Both the position numbers and the translations under genes were made by a program. Of a DNA stretch of 64,000 nucleotides, positions 1 to 9,673 are shown piece by piece (the stretch's first letter is position 1; each line of letters opens with the position of its first letter). The DNA comes from Gigaspora margarita (lineage: Eukaryota > Glomeromycota > Glomeromycetes > Diversisporales > Gigasporaceae): contig WTPW01001552.1 of assembly GCA_009809945.1 (NCBI GenBank), positions 7,616 to 71,615 of the forward strand, written 5' to 3'. The notes beneath the pieces are model-generated. The model was not told the origin of the DNA. It worked only from the letters and a program-made list of their open reading frames with translations, and ran no database searches.

Positions 1-2246
1 AATGCATTATTTGGTTCAATCTCTAACGATTTATTCAAATCTGCAAGTGATTCTTCATATCTATTCATCATTCCATAAGTTACTCCACGACTCTCCAATG
101 TAAATGCATTATTTGGTTCAATTTCTAGCGATTTATTCAAATCTACAAGTGATTCTTCATATCTACTCATCATTCGATAAGTTTCTCCACGAATTCTTAG
201 TGCCCATGCATTATTTTGTTTAATCTCTAACGATTTATTTAAATTTGCAAGTGATTCTTCATATTTGTTCATATCACGAAATATATAGCTTCTATAAATA
301 TAGGCTAATGATTTTAATGGCTTTAATTGGATTGCTGTATCTAAATCATCTTTGGCCTTTGACTACATTTTAAGTTTATAAGATGCAAACGCTCTTCTAC
401 ATCGAATTGAATAACTTTTCGTATGTAATTGTAAAACTTGGGTTAACCACATAATAACTACCTCATAGTCTTCTTGTTGTTCTGCTTTAGCTGCCTTATT
501 AAACGCCGGTAGCATAGCTTTTGGTTGAACCTTTTGAAAAATTGATGTGAACGACTTTGAAAGTATAGAACCTTGAAATATTTTATGCTTATTAAATTTT
601 AAAAATAAATCTTCTTCTACTATATAAATTTTATTCGGTAATATTTGCCGTTCTTCGGATGACTTATTGAAATAACCTGCATGTTCTAATTTCTTATAAA
701 GACCTTCAAATATTTTATTTTTTGGAAGGTTATAAGTAGATTCTAACTCAATTTCATTTTTGCAAAAAGGGCATTCAAATGGTCTATTTTCAATTGTTAT
801 TACTTCTTTCCATTTATTAATAGCATAATAACTAATAGAGTATCCACATGTTAAAATTAAGAAATCTCCTGTTATTTGCTTAGTAATTGGACAAGTAAGT
901 TCTTCTGCAATGATATTTAATAATTTTCTATCACTTTTAATTCCTAGTTTATCTTCAAAATTTGTAACACTTGATTGTTCTACCAACTGAAGACTTAATT
1001 GAAGTTTTTGAGTTACATCATGAATTATTTTTTCAAAAATTTGTTGGGAAGTTGCTGACAAAGTTGCTTGATATTTTTCTATATCATCTTGTACTATGTC
1101 TTAAATAATTGATAAGATAATGAAAAAAGTAATTCTAAAGACTTGAAACAAATATAATTGCATTTAGAATTTTGTAATGATTCTAAACCTAAATAATAAC
1201 AAAGAGCTAAACTAACAATTTGTATTGTTGTTTGACTTAAGTGTTGAGCAAGGTCTAAAACTCCAAACCATAAAGAATTTGGAGGTGCTATTGGTTCTTT
1301 TTTAGTCCATAAATTCACAAATTCAAGAATTTCATTTTGATTGCTTAAAATTTCGTTTTGATCTTTTTGTTTCATACTTAAATCAAAGACACATTGCCAA
1401 AGTAATTCGAGAAAATAAGTTTCATTGTAAAATTGTAATTTACTATAATTTTCATCCTTAGTTAAATTATCTAATAAATAATGAATTGATAGAAGCTCAT
1501 GCCAAGTTGATACCAATAAGTAATAGGATATTTGAATTTAAAGACTTGAGCTAGGCTTGGCAAAACTTCAGCAATACTTAGTGCACCTGAAGTATTCCCT
1601 GATGCAGCATCAACTGCTTTAGGATAAATATGAATAAATGCTAAAAGAAAATCTTTAATTCGTCGTAAAATTTCATCTATACGTGTTTCATCATCACGCA
1701 TACTATGTAAGTATCACGTAAGTGGATTAATAAAAAATTAATGTTATAATTTTGAAAATTCATATAAATATTATTCATATTGGGATTTCCTTAGATTTTT
1801 CCTTGATTTAAAACTGCTGCCAATACCTTCTTTAAAAGCATTTATCATCTTGTGATGAAAGTCAACAAAGTCACTTAAATGTTTATAAAATTGCTCACGA
1901 ATTACACTTCCTAGAACAACAGGTGAATAGTACACTCTTTCTAAAGTTGCCATCCAAGTACGAAGATGAACTTCAAGACGTATCAGAGTTTTTTCTGACT
2001 GATATTCAAAGAAGATGCATCACTAAGTAATTTAAGTGCTTTAATTAATATTTCTTCTTGCAATTCTACTTCAAAGTCTTCAACTAAATGTTTAAATCCA
2101 ATTAAATTATCCAATATACTAAAATCCTTCATAAACTTTTCGAATTGATTAATAACAATAGATTTTAAACTTTTTTTGTCTAGCGTAGCAAAGCTATCAT
2201 AATTTAATGATGAACTTGAGCTGGAGATGTTTTCTCTTTCTTCAAT
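1..2246 (-). pseudogene. RING/U-box-TPR gene, copy 1 (truncated by window edge, broken)
   Basis: This is a paralogue of the gene at 5461-8568, in the same order and on the same strand, and closely similar along its length. From 2246 downwards it holds the N-terminal helical region, the RING/U-box part (363-1061, 232 codons open, with CPIT, LTCGYS and CPFC motifs) and the first TPR units, which run off the left edge. Compared with copy 2 the start ATG is ATT near 2246. The frame is interrupted near 1980-2010, 1700, 1510 and 1100, and a TAG (TAT in copy 2) ends the 363-1061 frame after ASYKLKM. It does keep about 10 bases near 1345-1365 that copy 2 lacks. The H of the usual CGH motif is Y here (LTCGYS), which would weaken metal binding if a true RING. 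I read it as a pseudogene of a host gene. The family is probably a ubiquitin-ligase-like protein; the function is inferred from domains only. Confidence 0.8.
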
Positions 2247-2555
2247 TTTAAATTAAATTTTTAATGAAGCTGTTTTTTTAAATAAATAATTATGATTGGC
2301 AAAGTTCAGTGGAAGAATCTTTTGTTATGTGGTAGAATTCAATTGTTACATAAATCATTACATAAATGTTCTATTGCATATACAGTAAGTCGATTAACAA
2401 TGCTATGTTGATTGAACTTTGGTGATTGGTCCGTTAAAATGAAATTCGCGGATCCTCACCGTGTAATGTTCAATTTATATATTTACAGTACATATTTTAA
2501 CCCTGTAAAGTTGGTCTCCGGCAAATTTTCTCCGAAGTTCACCTGACGAAACACA
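2247..2555. other. Intergenic, no gene seen
   Basis: AT-rich sequence upstream of copy 1, with no open frame of note and no clear repeat. The promoter of copy 1 should lie here, but no specific motif could be assigned. Confidence 0.4.
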
Positions 2556-2826
2556 TTGTATTTTATTTTCGACTATGGTGATCATTGAGTAGATTTGACA
2601 GATCAGCCAGATAAGGCTGATAAGTGGTATCGAGCTTATGAAAGGAATACGTGTCGCATATTTACTAAGAATCCTTATGCTTGGTAGGTAGAATGCTAAT
2701 CGATAGAAGCGAAATGTGCAAAGAAAATTCTGGATTGTGTTGAGAACAAGTTACATGATGATATAATTAGGCAGAATTATGATGGAAATTATAGTGTTAG
2801 GCAACATAATTGTGATTGGGTATAAC
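2556..2826 (+). pseudogene. Fragment of an unknown protein-coding gene
   Basis: The base composition is less AT-rich than its surroundings, and one plus-strand frame reads like protein: DLTDQPDKADKWYRAYERN, then TCRIFTKNPYAW, then after in-frame stops KKILDCVENKLHDD and NYDGNYSVRQHN. There are at least four in-frame stops, so it is broken. The charged, aromatic-rich composition is unlike the random AT-rich frames nearby. I do not recognise the family. It may belong with the open frame at 2982-3176 (GVAYIENFLMDLGINTG), which could be another exon or a neighbouring fragment. It lies on the opposite strand to the TPR paralogues between which it sits. Confidence 0.4.
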
Positions 2827-2981
2827 ATGTACTGCGTACATTAAAAAAGGGGACCGTTAATGCCAGGTTCCATTTTGAAATCTAATTAATGTTAAGGTTA
2901 GGGTCAGATTAGGGTTTATATAGACTAAGTTTAGAAGGTTTTGCAATTAAAGTCATCCCCCAGACAATTTTTCTTAATGAT

Positions 2982-3176
2982 TTGAGGCAATTTGACACTC
3001 GTTTCTTATTTTTTTTTCGCTTCATCGGTAAACACAAAAACGCGATTTTACTTGGGGTCGCATACATCGAAAATTTTTTGATGGACTTGGGAATTAATAC
3101 AGGTGAACAAAAGGTTGAACGAAACCATCCCTCACATGTTTTATATGATCATGCTGGTATGATAATTATTTATTAA
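2982..3176 (+). pseudogene. Short open frame, possible gene fragment
   Basis: A 64-codon plus-strand frame with protein-like content (RQFDTRFLFFFRFIGKHKN, then LLGVAYIENFLMDLG). It lies between the unknown fragment at 2556-2826 and the methyltransferase remains at 3187-3640. I do not recognise it. It could be an N-terminal exon of either, or chance. No splice pattern connects it convincingly. Confidence 0.25.
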
Positions 3177-3186
3177 TAATTACTTT

Positions 3187-3640
3187 AGAACCGGTTCAGG
3201 TTCTTGGTTATTTGAATTGGCAGCAGATTATAAAATTTATCAGAATTGACATTACACCAATTCAACCATCACTTTTTAAATCTAGTAATGCTGAAATGTT
3301 TAAAGGGAATGTATAGTATAGAACGTTTACCATTGGATGACAAAACATATGATTATGCATTTCAACGAAAATTGTATGAAGGAATCCCTGTAAATAAATG
3401 GCTGTCAGTGATTAATGTCTTGTCTACTTACTAAAACTTGATTGTTATTTAGAGATTTGCATTATCTATTTTAAATTTTTTTAATACTGGATGATGAACT
3501 TGTAAGAAAAAGATTAATTTTGACATAATGTTTTTTAGTTGTTAGAAGCCGACTTTAAATCTGGTACTATGTGGACCGTTATTGATGCCAGTAAGGATCA
3601 TATTAATTTTGTCCGTCAAGATGCTTTGCTTAGTATAGTA
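3187..3640 (+). pseudogene. Decayed class-I SAM-dependent methyltransferase
   Basis: Plus-strand frames spell the core of a Rossmann-fold methyltransferase. The glycine loop GTGSGSWLFELAADY (about 3190-3235) is motif I, which binds S-adenosylmethionine. It is followed after a frame change by RIDITPIQPS and AEMFKGNV (acidic residue of motif II, then the post-II strand), and by ERLPLDDKTYDYAFQRKLY and NKWLSVINV (about 3320-3420), the usual D-TYDYAFQR segment. A likely intron (acceptor TTTTTTTAG near 3540) separates a further piece, LLEADFKSGTMWTVID. Frame changes and an in-frame stop near 3320 show it is broken. Arbuscular mycorrhizal fungi carry many such methyltransferases; the substrate is unknown. 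It lies between the two TPR paralogues and points the opposite way. Confidence 0.65.
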
Positions 3641-5460
3641 ACCTAACTTTATATTTACTTTTTTAGCATCAGTTAAATTTCATGAACGTGACTTTGACAT
3701 AAATGTATGTTACAAGTTATAAAATTATTTGGAGAGCATAAATAATTTCATAATTTTCAAGAGATAAAGAATAACTAGATATAAAGATGTAGAAGAATTG
3801 TGCAAATTTTAATGTAAAAGATTAATATAATTATTTAAAATTTATTTGATATCAGTTGATAAATGTACTGATGTTTATTTTATAATTTAGTCAACTGAAA
3901 ATTATATAACTGACATCAAGACTTTGAAATGTTTGGTTAAATAAATGGGTGAAGAATTAATTAAATGTATCATAGTTCTAAAATGCTTTCACTACTATCA
4001 AATAAAGTCATGGCAAAAAAATTTAGTAGTCTCAATATAACTAACTAAATCTGATTGTAAAAACCAATATATGGAATAAAATTCAGAAAAAAAAGAATTG
4101 AAAATAATTTGCAGAATTCTTTAATAACAGATAACCTTATTTAGAATGTTATATAAACGATTTTTATTTACCTTATCAGAAAACAGTTTCAATAATCTAC
4201 TAGGAACAAAATTTTTTCTCAAAACTATTAAAATGCTTAAATGCTTTCTTATTATCTTTAAAACACAAAACCATTTCAGTAATAATTTCCAATAAACAAT
4301 TAGATTCCAATACAGTACTATTTGAATGCCTTTCTCTTATCTTCAAAAATACCTCACATTGATAACAATTTTTAATATCATATTACTCATTAAAATTTTG
4401 TAACATAATTTGTAATATCTTACCTTTAAATTTTGTGCCATAGACGTTATTTCGTTTTAGACTAAAGTTCTAGTATCGAATATCCAAACCCTTTCTGCAT
4501 TTTTAGTCGATTTGCCTTTTTGCAATTTTTTGATCTTGAAAACTAAGACCTTATTGAATATAAACATGAAATTTTAATAAATCACAGCAATTTAAAAAAA
4601 AGTTTTTAAAGACTTCGTAAATGGGCTAATTTACTGGTAAGTCAATCAATCAACGTGAACTTTAACAGCCAATCATTGCAATAAATTATAAATAGTTATC
4701 CTAAAAAGTTGACAAATCAATTGATTTTACCTATGTTGCGGTTTGGCGCCATTAATTAAATAGTTTTTAATTATCATTATTACTGTTTTTTGCTTAGTTT
4801 TAACGGCCTATAACATTTGCAGCTTTACAACTGAGAAAAAGTTTCAAATGGTCTGTCTTCATTAATGCAGTATATACAACACAAAGCTTATCATTTAAAT
4901 CTAATAAAAGAAAACAAACAATTTGTAAGGTACTTTTATTTGCGGAATTTCATCTAAATTTACAGCCTCTATATTATTATTTTATAATGAGAATACATAA
5001 TTATAATGAGGGTTTCAAAATTAATAAAAAATAGCGTATTTCGGAAATAATTGGATGTTTTAAAATCTTATTTGTGTATCAAAATTTGAAATCGGAAAAT
5101 GAAATGTTAATTCTGAAATCCCTCAATTAATATATTTTGAAAATAAAATTCCGACACGGCGAGTTAAATAGGCACACACGTCAATAAAAATAACTTTTTT
5201 GATAAATATTTACCGGTAAATGATTGTGTAAATAAGTCTATACGTTAAAAAAATAGAAGTAAATACGTCATTTAGTTTATCTGGAATCGAATGCCAAATC
5301 ATTAATTATGAAACCCCCATTATAGATATTTATATTCCTACGCTTGTCTTCAGCCAATTTTTTATAACTTATTAAGTCCGGAAGTGCTGTTACCTATAAT
5401 TAAGTTATGAATACCTAATTAAATATGTCATTCAATTTATTCTTATTAATTTATTTAAAC
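3641..5460. other. Gene-free AT-rich spacer between TPR paralogues
   Basis: About 1.8 kb of AT-rich sequence with no supportable gene. It contains the region downstream of copy 2, which ends at 5461 on the minus strand. No TIR element with clear ends was found. Confidence 0.4.
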
Positions 5461-6846
5461 TTATAAATGAATAATAAGCTGTTCTAGTTCATCTAGTGCA
5501 AATGTATCATTTGGTTTAATTTCTAGCGATTTATTCAATTCTTTAAGTGAATTCTCATATTTGCCCATCATACGATAAATTGTTCCACGATTACTTAGAG
5601 CAAAGGTACTATTCGGTTCAATCTCTAATAGTTTATTTAAATCTGCAAGAGATTCCTTATATCTACCCATAATACGGTGGATTGCCCCTCGGGCTTTTAA
5701 TGCAAACACATCATTTGGTTCAATTGCTAATGACTTATTTAAATCTTCAAGTAGACCTTTGTCTTCCGAAATAATTTGATAAATTTCTCCACTGTTTTTC
5801 GATTCATACACCTTATTTTGAAAAATATTTATCAGTTTATTTAAATCTGCGAGAGATTCTTCATATCTGCATATCTTGTGAAATGTTGCCCCACGATAGT
5901 TTAATGCAAATATATTATTTGGATCAATTTTTAACGACTTATTTAAATCTGCAATTGATTCCTCATATCTACTCATCATTCGATAAGATTCTCCACGCAT
6001 TCCCAATGCATCAGCATTATTTGGCTCAATCTCTAACGATTTATTCAAATCAGTAAGCGATTCTTCATATCTGTTTATCAGATAATAAACCACTCCACGA
6101 GTCATCAATGCAAATGCATTTTTTGATTCAATCTCTAACCATTTATTCAAATCTGCAAGTGCTTCTTCGTATCTATTCATCATTCGATAAGTTCCTCCAC
6201 GACTCCTCAATGCAAATGCATTATTTGGCTCAATATCTAACGATTTATTCAAATCTGCAAGTGATTCTTCATATCTACTCATTATTCGATAAGTTCCTCC
6301 ACGAACATTCAATGCAAATGCATTATATGGTTCAATCTCTAACGATTTATTCAAATCTGCAAGTGATTCTTCATATCTCTTCATCATTCGATATGTTTCT
6401 CCACGATTCCCCAATGCAAATACATTATTTGGTTCAATCTCTAAAGATATATTCAAATCTGCAAGTGATTTTTCATACCTACTCATCAATTGATAAGTTT
6501 CTCCACGTATTCTTAATGCTGTTGCATTATATGGTTCAATCTCTAACGATTTATTCAAATCTGCAAGTGATTCTTCATGTTTGTTAATATCACGAAATAT
6601 ATAGCTTCTATAAATATAGGCTAATGATTTTAAAGGCTTTAATTGGATTGCGGTATCTAAATCATCTTTAGCCTTTGAATACATTTTAAGTTTATAAGAT
6701 GCAAACGCTCTTCTACATCGAATTGAATAACTTTTCGGATGCTGTTGTAAAACTTGGGTTAACCACATAATAACTGACTCGTAGTCTTTTTGTTGTTCTG
6801 ATTTAGCTGCCTTATTAAAAGCAGGTAGCATAGCTTTTGGTTGCAC
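5461..6846 (-). CDS. Thirteen-unit TPR array (C-terminal part of copy 2)
   Basis: 461 codons; the first codon is GTG and the frame is open upstream, so this is an internal start rather than a true one. From about residue 20 it is a run of thirteen 34-residue TPR units, each 102 bp, with consensus YEESLADLNKSLEIEPNN plus AFALRSRGGTYRMMNR. It shows the TPR signature small/large residues (A/S8, G/A27 and P32 equivalents). Units 10 (NKLINIFQNKVYES) and 11 (DKGLLEDLNKS) have drifted most. The array ends ALDELEQLIIHL and a stop. TPR superhelices bind partner peptides. The near-identity of units 3-9 suggests recent unit duplication within the gene. The same DNA unit appears at 1-360 in copy 1. Confidence 0.85.
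   Translation of the reverse strand: MQPKAMLPAFNKAAKSEQQKDYESVIMWLTQVLQQHPKSYSIRCRRAFASYKLKMYSKAKDDLDTAIQLKPLKSLAYIYRSYIFRDINKHEESLADLNKSLEIEPYNATALRIRGETYQLMSRYEKSLADLNISLEIEPNNVFALGNRGETYRMMKRYEESLADLNKSLEIEPYNAFALNVRGGTYRIMSRYEESLADLNKSLDIEPNNAFALRSRGGTYRMMNRYEEALADLNKWLEIESKNAFALMTRGVVYYLINRYEESLTDLNKSLEIEPNNADALGMRGESYRMMSRYEESIADLNKSLKIDPNNIFALNYRGATFHKICRYEESLADLNKLINIFQNKVYESKNSGEIYQIISEDKGLLEDLNKSLAIEPNDVFALKARGAIHRIMGRYKESLADLNKLLEIEPNSTFALSNRGTIYRMMGKYENSLKELNKSLEIKPNDTFALDELEQLIIHL
5480..6640 (-). repeat. 102-bp coding tandem repeat (TPR units)
   Basis: The DNA repeats every 102 bp, one TPR per period. The most similar units lie at about 5980-6600. Units 5 to 8 share long identical stretches around AATGCAAATGCATTATTTGG on the plus strand. 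The complementary strand also stays open over several units (6108-6587), which is a shadow of the repeat and not a gene. Confidence 0.8.
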
Positions 6847-7645
6847 CTTTTGAAAAATTGATGTGAACCGACTTTGAAAATATAGAACCTTGAAATATTT
6901 TATACTTATTAAATTTTAAAAATAAATCGTCTTCTACTGTATAAATTTTATTCGGTAATATTTGTTGCTCTTCAGATAACTTATTGAAATAACCTGCATG
7001 TTCTAATTTCTTATAAATACCTTCTAATATTTTATTTTTTGGAAGGTTATAAGTTGATTCTAACTCAATTTTATTTTTGCAAAAAGGGCATTCAAATGGT
7101 CTATTTTCAATTGTTATTACTTCTTTCCATTTATTAATAGCATAATAACTAATAGAATGCCCACATGTTAAAATTAAGAAATCTCCGGTTATTTGCTGAG
7201 TGATTGGACAAGTAAGTTCTTCCGCAATGATATTTAATAATTTTTTATCACTTTTAATTCCTAGATTTTTTTCAACACTTGTCACATTTGATTGTTCTAT
7301 CAAATATAGACTTAATTGAAGTTTTTGAGTTACATCATGAATTATTTTTTCTAAAATTTGTTGTGAAGTTGCTGACAATGTTGCTTGATATTTTTCTACA
7401 TCATCTTGTACTATGTCTTTAAATAATTCTGGTTTTTGATAAGATAGTGAAAAAAGTAATTCTAAAGACTTGAAACAAATGTAATTGCATTTAGAATTTT
7501 GTAATGATTCTAAACCTAAATAATAACAAAGAGCTAAACTAACAATTTGTGTTGTTTTTTGACTTAAGCGTTGAGCAAGGTCTAAAACACCAAACCATAA
7601 AGAATTTGGAGGTGCTATTGGTTCTTTTTTTGTCCATAAATTCAT
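6815..7645 (-). CDS. RING/U-box region of RING/U-box-TPR protein (copy 2)
   Basis: 276 codons. Residues 1-130 are helical (LWFGVLDLAQRLSQKTTQI, then LELLFSLSYQKPELF). Residues about 140-195 form a RING/U-box-like module: EELTCPITQQITGDFLILT, CGHSISYYAINKW, then RPFECPFCKNKIE. Candidate metal ligands are C146, C161, H163, C186 and C189, fewer than the eight of a classical RING; the CPIT and CPFC spacing and the hydrophobic core suit a U-box or degenerate RING. Both fold types recruit E2 enzymes. The last 25 codons (VHINFSKGATKSYATCF) are out of frame with copy 1 and reflect the single-base difference near 6870. The true continuation is the TPR frame downstream. Confidence 0.65.
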   Translation of the reverse strand: MNLWTKKEPIAPPNSLWFGVLDLAQRLSQKTTQIVSLALCYYLGLESLQNSKCNYICFKSLELLFSLSYQKPELFKDIVQDDVEKYQATLSATSQQILEKIIHDVTQKLQLSLYLIEQSNVTSVEKNLGIKSDKKLLNIIAEELTCPITQQITGDFLILTCGHSISYYAINKWKEVITIENRPFECPFCKNKIELESTYNLPKNKILEGIYKKLEHAGYFNKLSEEQQILPNKIYTVEDDLFLKFNKYKIFQGSIFSKSVHINFSKGATKSYATCF

Positions 7646-7671
7646 AAATTCAAGAATTTCATTTTGATTAT

Positions 7672-8568
7672 TTAAAATCCTTTTTGTTTCATACTTAAAT
7701 CAAAGACACATTGCCAAAGTAATTCGAGAAAATAAGTTTCATTGTAGAATTGTAATTTACTATAATTTTCATCCTTAGTTAAATCATCCAATAAATAATG
7801 TATTAATAAAAGCTCGCGCCAAGTTGGATACCAATAAGTAATTGGATATTTGAATTTAAAGACTTGAGCAAGGTTTGGCAAAACTTCAGCAATACTTAGT
7901 GCACCTGAAGTATTCCCTGATGCAGCGTCAACGGCTTTAGGTGAAATATGAATAAATGCTAAAAGAAAATCTTTAATACGTCGTAAAATTTCATCTATGC
8001 GTGTTTCATCATCACGCATGCTATGTAATGTATCACGTAAGTGGATTAATAAAAAATTAATATTATAATTTTGAAAATTCATATAAATATTATTCTTATT
8101 TGGAATTTCTTTAGATTTTCCCTTCGACTTAAAACTGTTGCCAACACCTTCTCTAAAAGCATTTGTCATCTTATGATGAAAATCAACAAAGTCACTTAAA
8201 TGTTTATAAAGTTGCTCACGAATTTCACATCCTAGAACGACAGGTGAATAGTACACCCTTTCTAAGGTTGCCATCCAAGTTTGAAGATGAACCTCAAGAC
8301 GTATCATAGTTTTTACTGATTGATATTCAAAAGAAGATGCATCACCAAGTAATTTAAGTGCTTTGATTAATATTTCTTCTGGCAATTCTACTTCAAAGTC
8401 TTCAACTAACTGTTTAAATCCAATTAAATTATCCAATTTACTAAAATCTTTTATAAACTCTTCTGCATGACTAATAACGATAGATTTTAACCTTTTTGTG
8501 TTTATTTTAGCAATGCTATCATAATTTAAAGATGAACTTGAGCTGTGGATGTTATCTCTTTTTTCCAT
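7672..8568 (-). CDS. N-terminal helical region of RING/U-box-TPR protein (copy 2)
   Basis: About 298 codons from the ATG at 8568. A Ser-rich start (IHSSSSSLNYDS) is followed by a mainly alpha-helical, charged sequence with no signal peptide or membrane segment. Landmarks are LEVHLQTWMATLERVYYSP, FVDFHHKMTNAF, MRDDETRIDEILRRIKDFL and YFLELLWQCVFDLSMKQKGF. I do not recognise a named domain. The frame ends at a stop next to the 10-base difference from copy 1, where the sibling runs straight on into the region before the RING/U-box. Taken alone it would be a protein lacking both ligase and TPR parts. It is more likely the first part of a broken gene. Confidence 0.6.
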   Translation of the reverse strand: MEKRDNIHSSSSSLNYDSIAKINTKRLKSIVISHAEEFIKDFSKLDNLIGFKQLVEDFEVELPEEILIKALKLLGDASSFEYQSVKTMIRLEVHLQTWMATLERVYYSPVVLGCEIREQLYKHLSDFVDFHHKMTNAFREGVGNSFKSKGKSKEIPNKNNIYMNFQNYNINFLLIHLRDTLHSMRDDETRIDEILRRIKDFLLAFIHISPKAVDAASGNTSGALSIAEVLPNLAQVFKFKYPITYWYPTWRELLLIHYLLDDLTKDENYSKLQFYNETYFLELLWQCVFDLSMKQKGF

Positions 8569-9673
8569 TTTCAATTAAAATGTTAATGAAGCTGTAAATA
8601 ATATTTATTGCATGATTAATTGTAGCATAAATCATAACACTAATATAAGTCGTCCTCATGTGTAACATCTAAATGTAAAGTGCAATTTATTGTCCAATGA
8701 TAACGCAATTTGTAATCCGGGAGTTTGATCTTTACTTTTATAGGATAACATTCTCGTGATCAGTGTTTAAAATAGAAATTGTAATTTACCGGTACATGCA
8801 CCTGTTATATAAAAAAATACCGGTTCAAAAAAAAAAATTTTTATATAAATAAGTATTTGCAGTTAATTTGCATAGCCAACTTAGTTAGCAGTATGTGAGA
8901 ATTTATCTTGTCAATATGCACCGGTTACTTCAAAAAATTCCAGATCATGCACTGTTTGTTGCACCGGCCCAATTTTAAAATACCGGTATATGCAATATAA
9001 AAAACGGTAGATCCGGATTTTTATCTATACACTGCTCGTGATCGGTTGATCAAGCAAAATTTATGATTGGTCATATTTATTAGCATGTGACAATCAACCA
9101 ATAATATTGTGTATACAACCATTAATATCGTAATATACGTTACGATAAAGAAAAATTATCTAAATGATTACTTATATACCGTAACTTCTATTATAAACTA
9201 ATACATGTACGACTCTAAATACACTTAAGGTTTATTTAAGTTTATTAATGTTTGTTATAATATTAAATAAGTTTATTAAGTTTAAAAATGTTTGTCATAA
9301 TATTAAATAAGAAATTCATTGTAAATAAACTATCGTAAATAATCTTAATTTCACTTCAAAACTTTCAACGAATTTCTGCTAAGTGACTATTTTTTGTGTT
9401 AAATGTTCCTCATATCCTAAAACTTCTTGTTAAACCTTCTCATTTGCGAACTAATAAAATTTTTATGGCATAAAAAGCGCTTGAGTTAATTTATTCAATA
9501 TATAACCTTTTTAGTTAAAATATGCAGTAGAAATTTTACATTTAACGAAGTACATGAAACTTTTGATTATTTTTGATTCCTTTTGCATACTAAGTGTTGG
9601 CATCTTTTAAAAATTAGAGATAATTTTAATTTTCATTTTTGTTTTGAAATGTTACATTTTTAAAGATTACGGT
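8569..9673. other. Upstream region of copy 2; AT-rich, two minor repeats
   Basis: The promoter region of copy 2 should lie here, but no motif can be assigned. At about 8781-9007 the pieces TACCGGTACATGCACC and ACCGGTATATGCA recur and may mark a small element with CCGGT-type ends. At 9225-9345 a unit of about 50 bp with AATGTTTGT(T/C)ATAATATT is present twice. No gene seen. Confidence 0.35.

Larger units (their letters stand above)
5461..8568 (-). pseudogene. RING/U-box-TPR gene, copy 2 (complete length, two frame breaks)
   Basis: A full-length minus-strand locus. Three consecutive frames cover an N-terminal helical region (8568-7672), a RING/U-box region (7645-6880) and thirteen TPR units (about 6840-5461). 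The ATG at 8568 (MEKRDN) is the likely start; the open frame extends two codons further up only through a TTG. Comparison with copy 1 shows what divides the frames. About 10 bases are missing near 7675-7680, turning KQKDQNE into KQKGF and a stop. One extra C near 6870 sits where copy 1 reads continuously from SIFQKV into QPKAMLP. No GT-AG intron explains either. If real, this is a recent pseudogene; since copy 1 is intact at both points, sequencing error in copy 2 is a live alternative. The likely role is a ubiquitin-ligase-type scaffold in the cytosol, by domain inference only. Confidence 0.75.

Noticed and set aside
6108-6587. Plus-strand open frame opposite the TPR array
   Set aside because: It follows the 102-bp repeat period (MQMHFLIQSLTIYSNLQ repeated) and is the antisense shadow of the TPR units.
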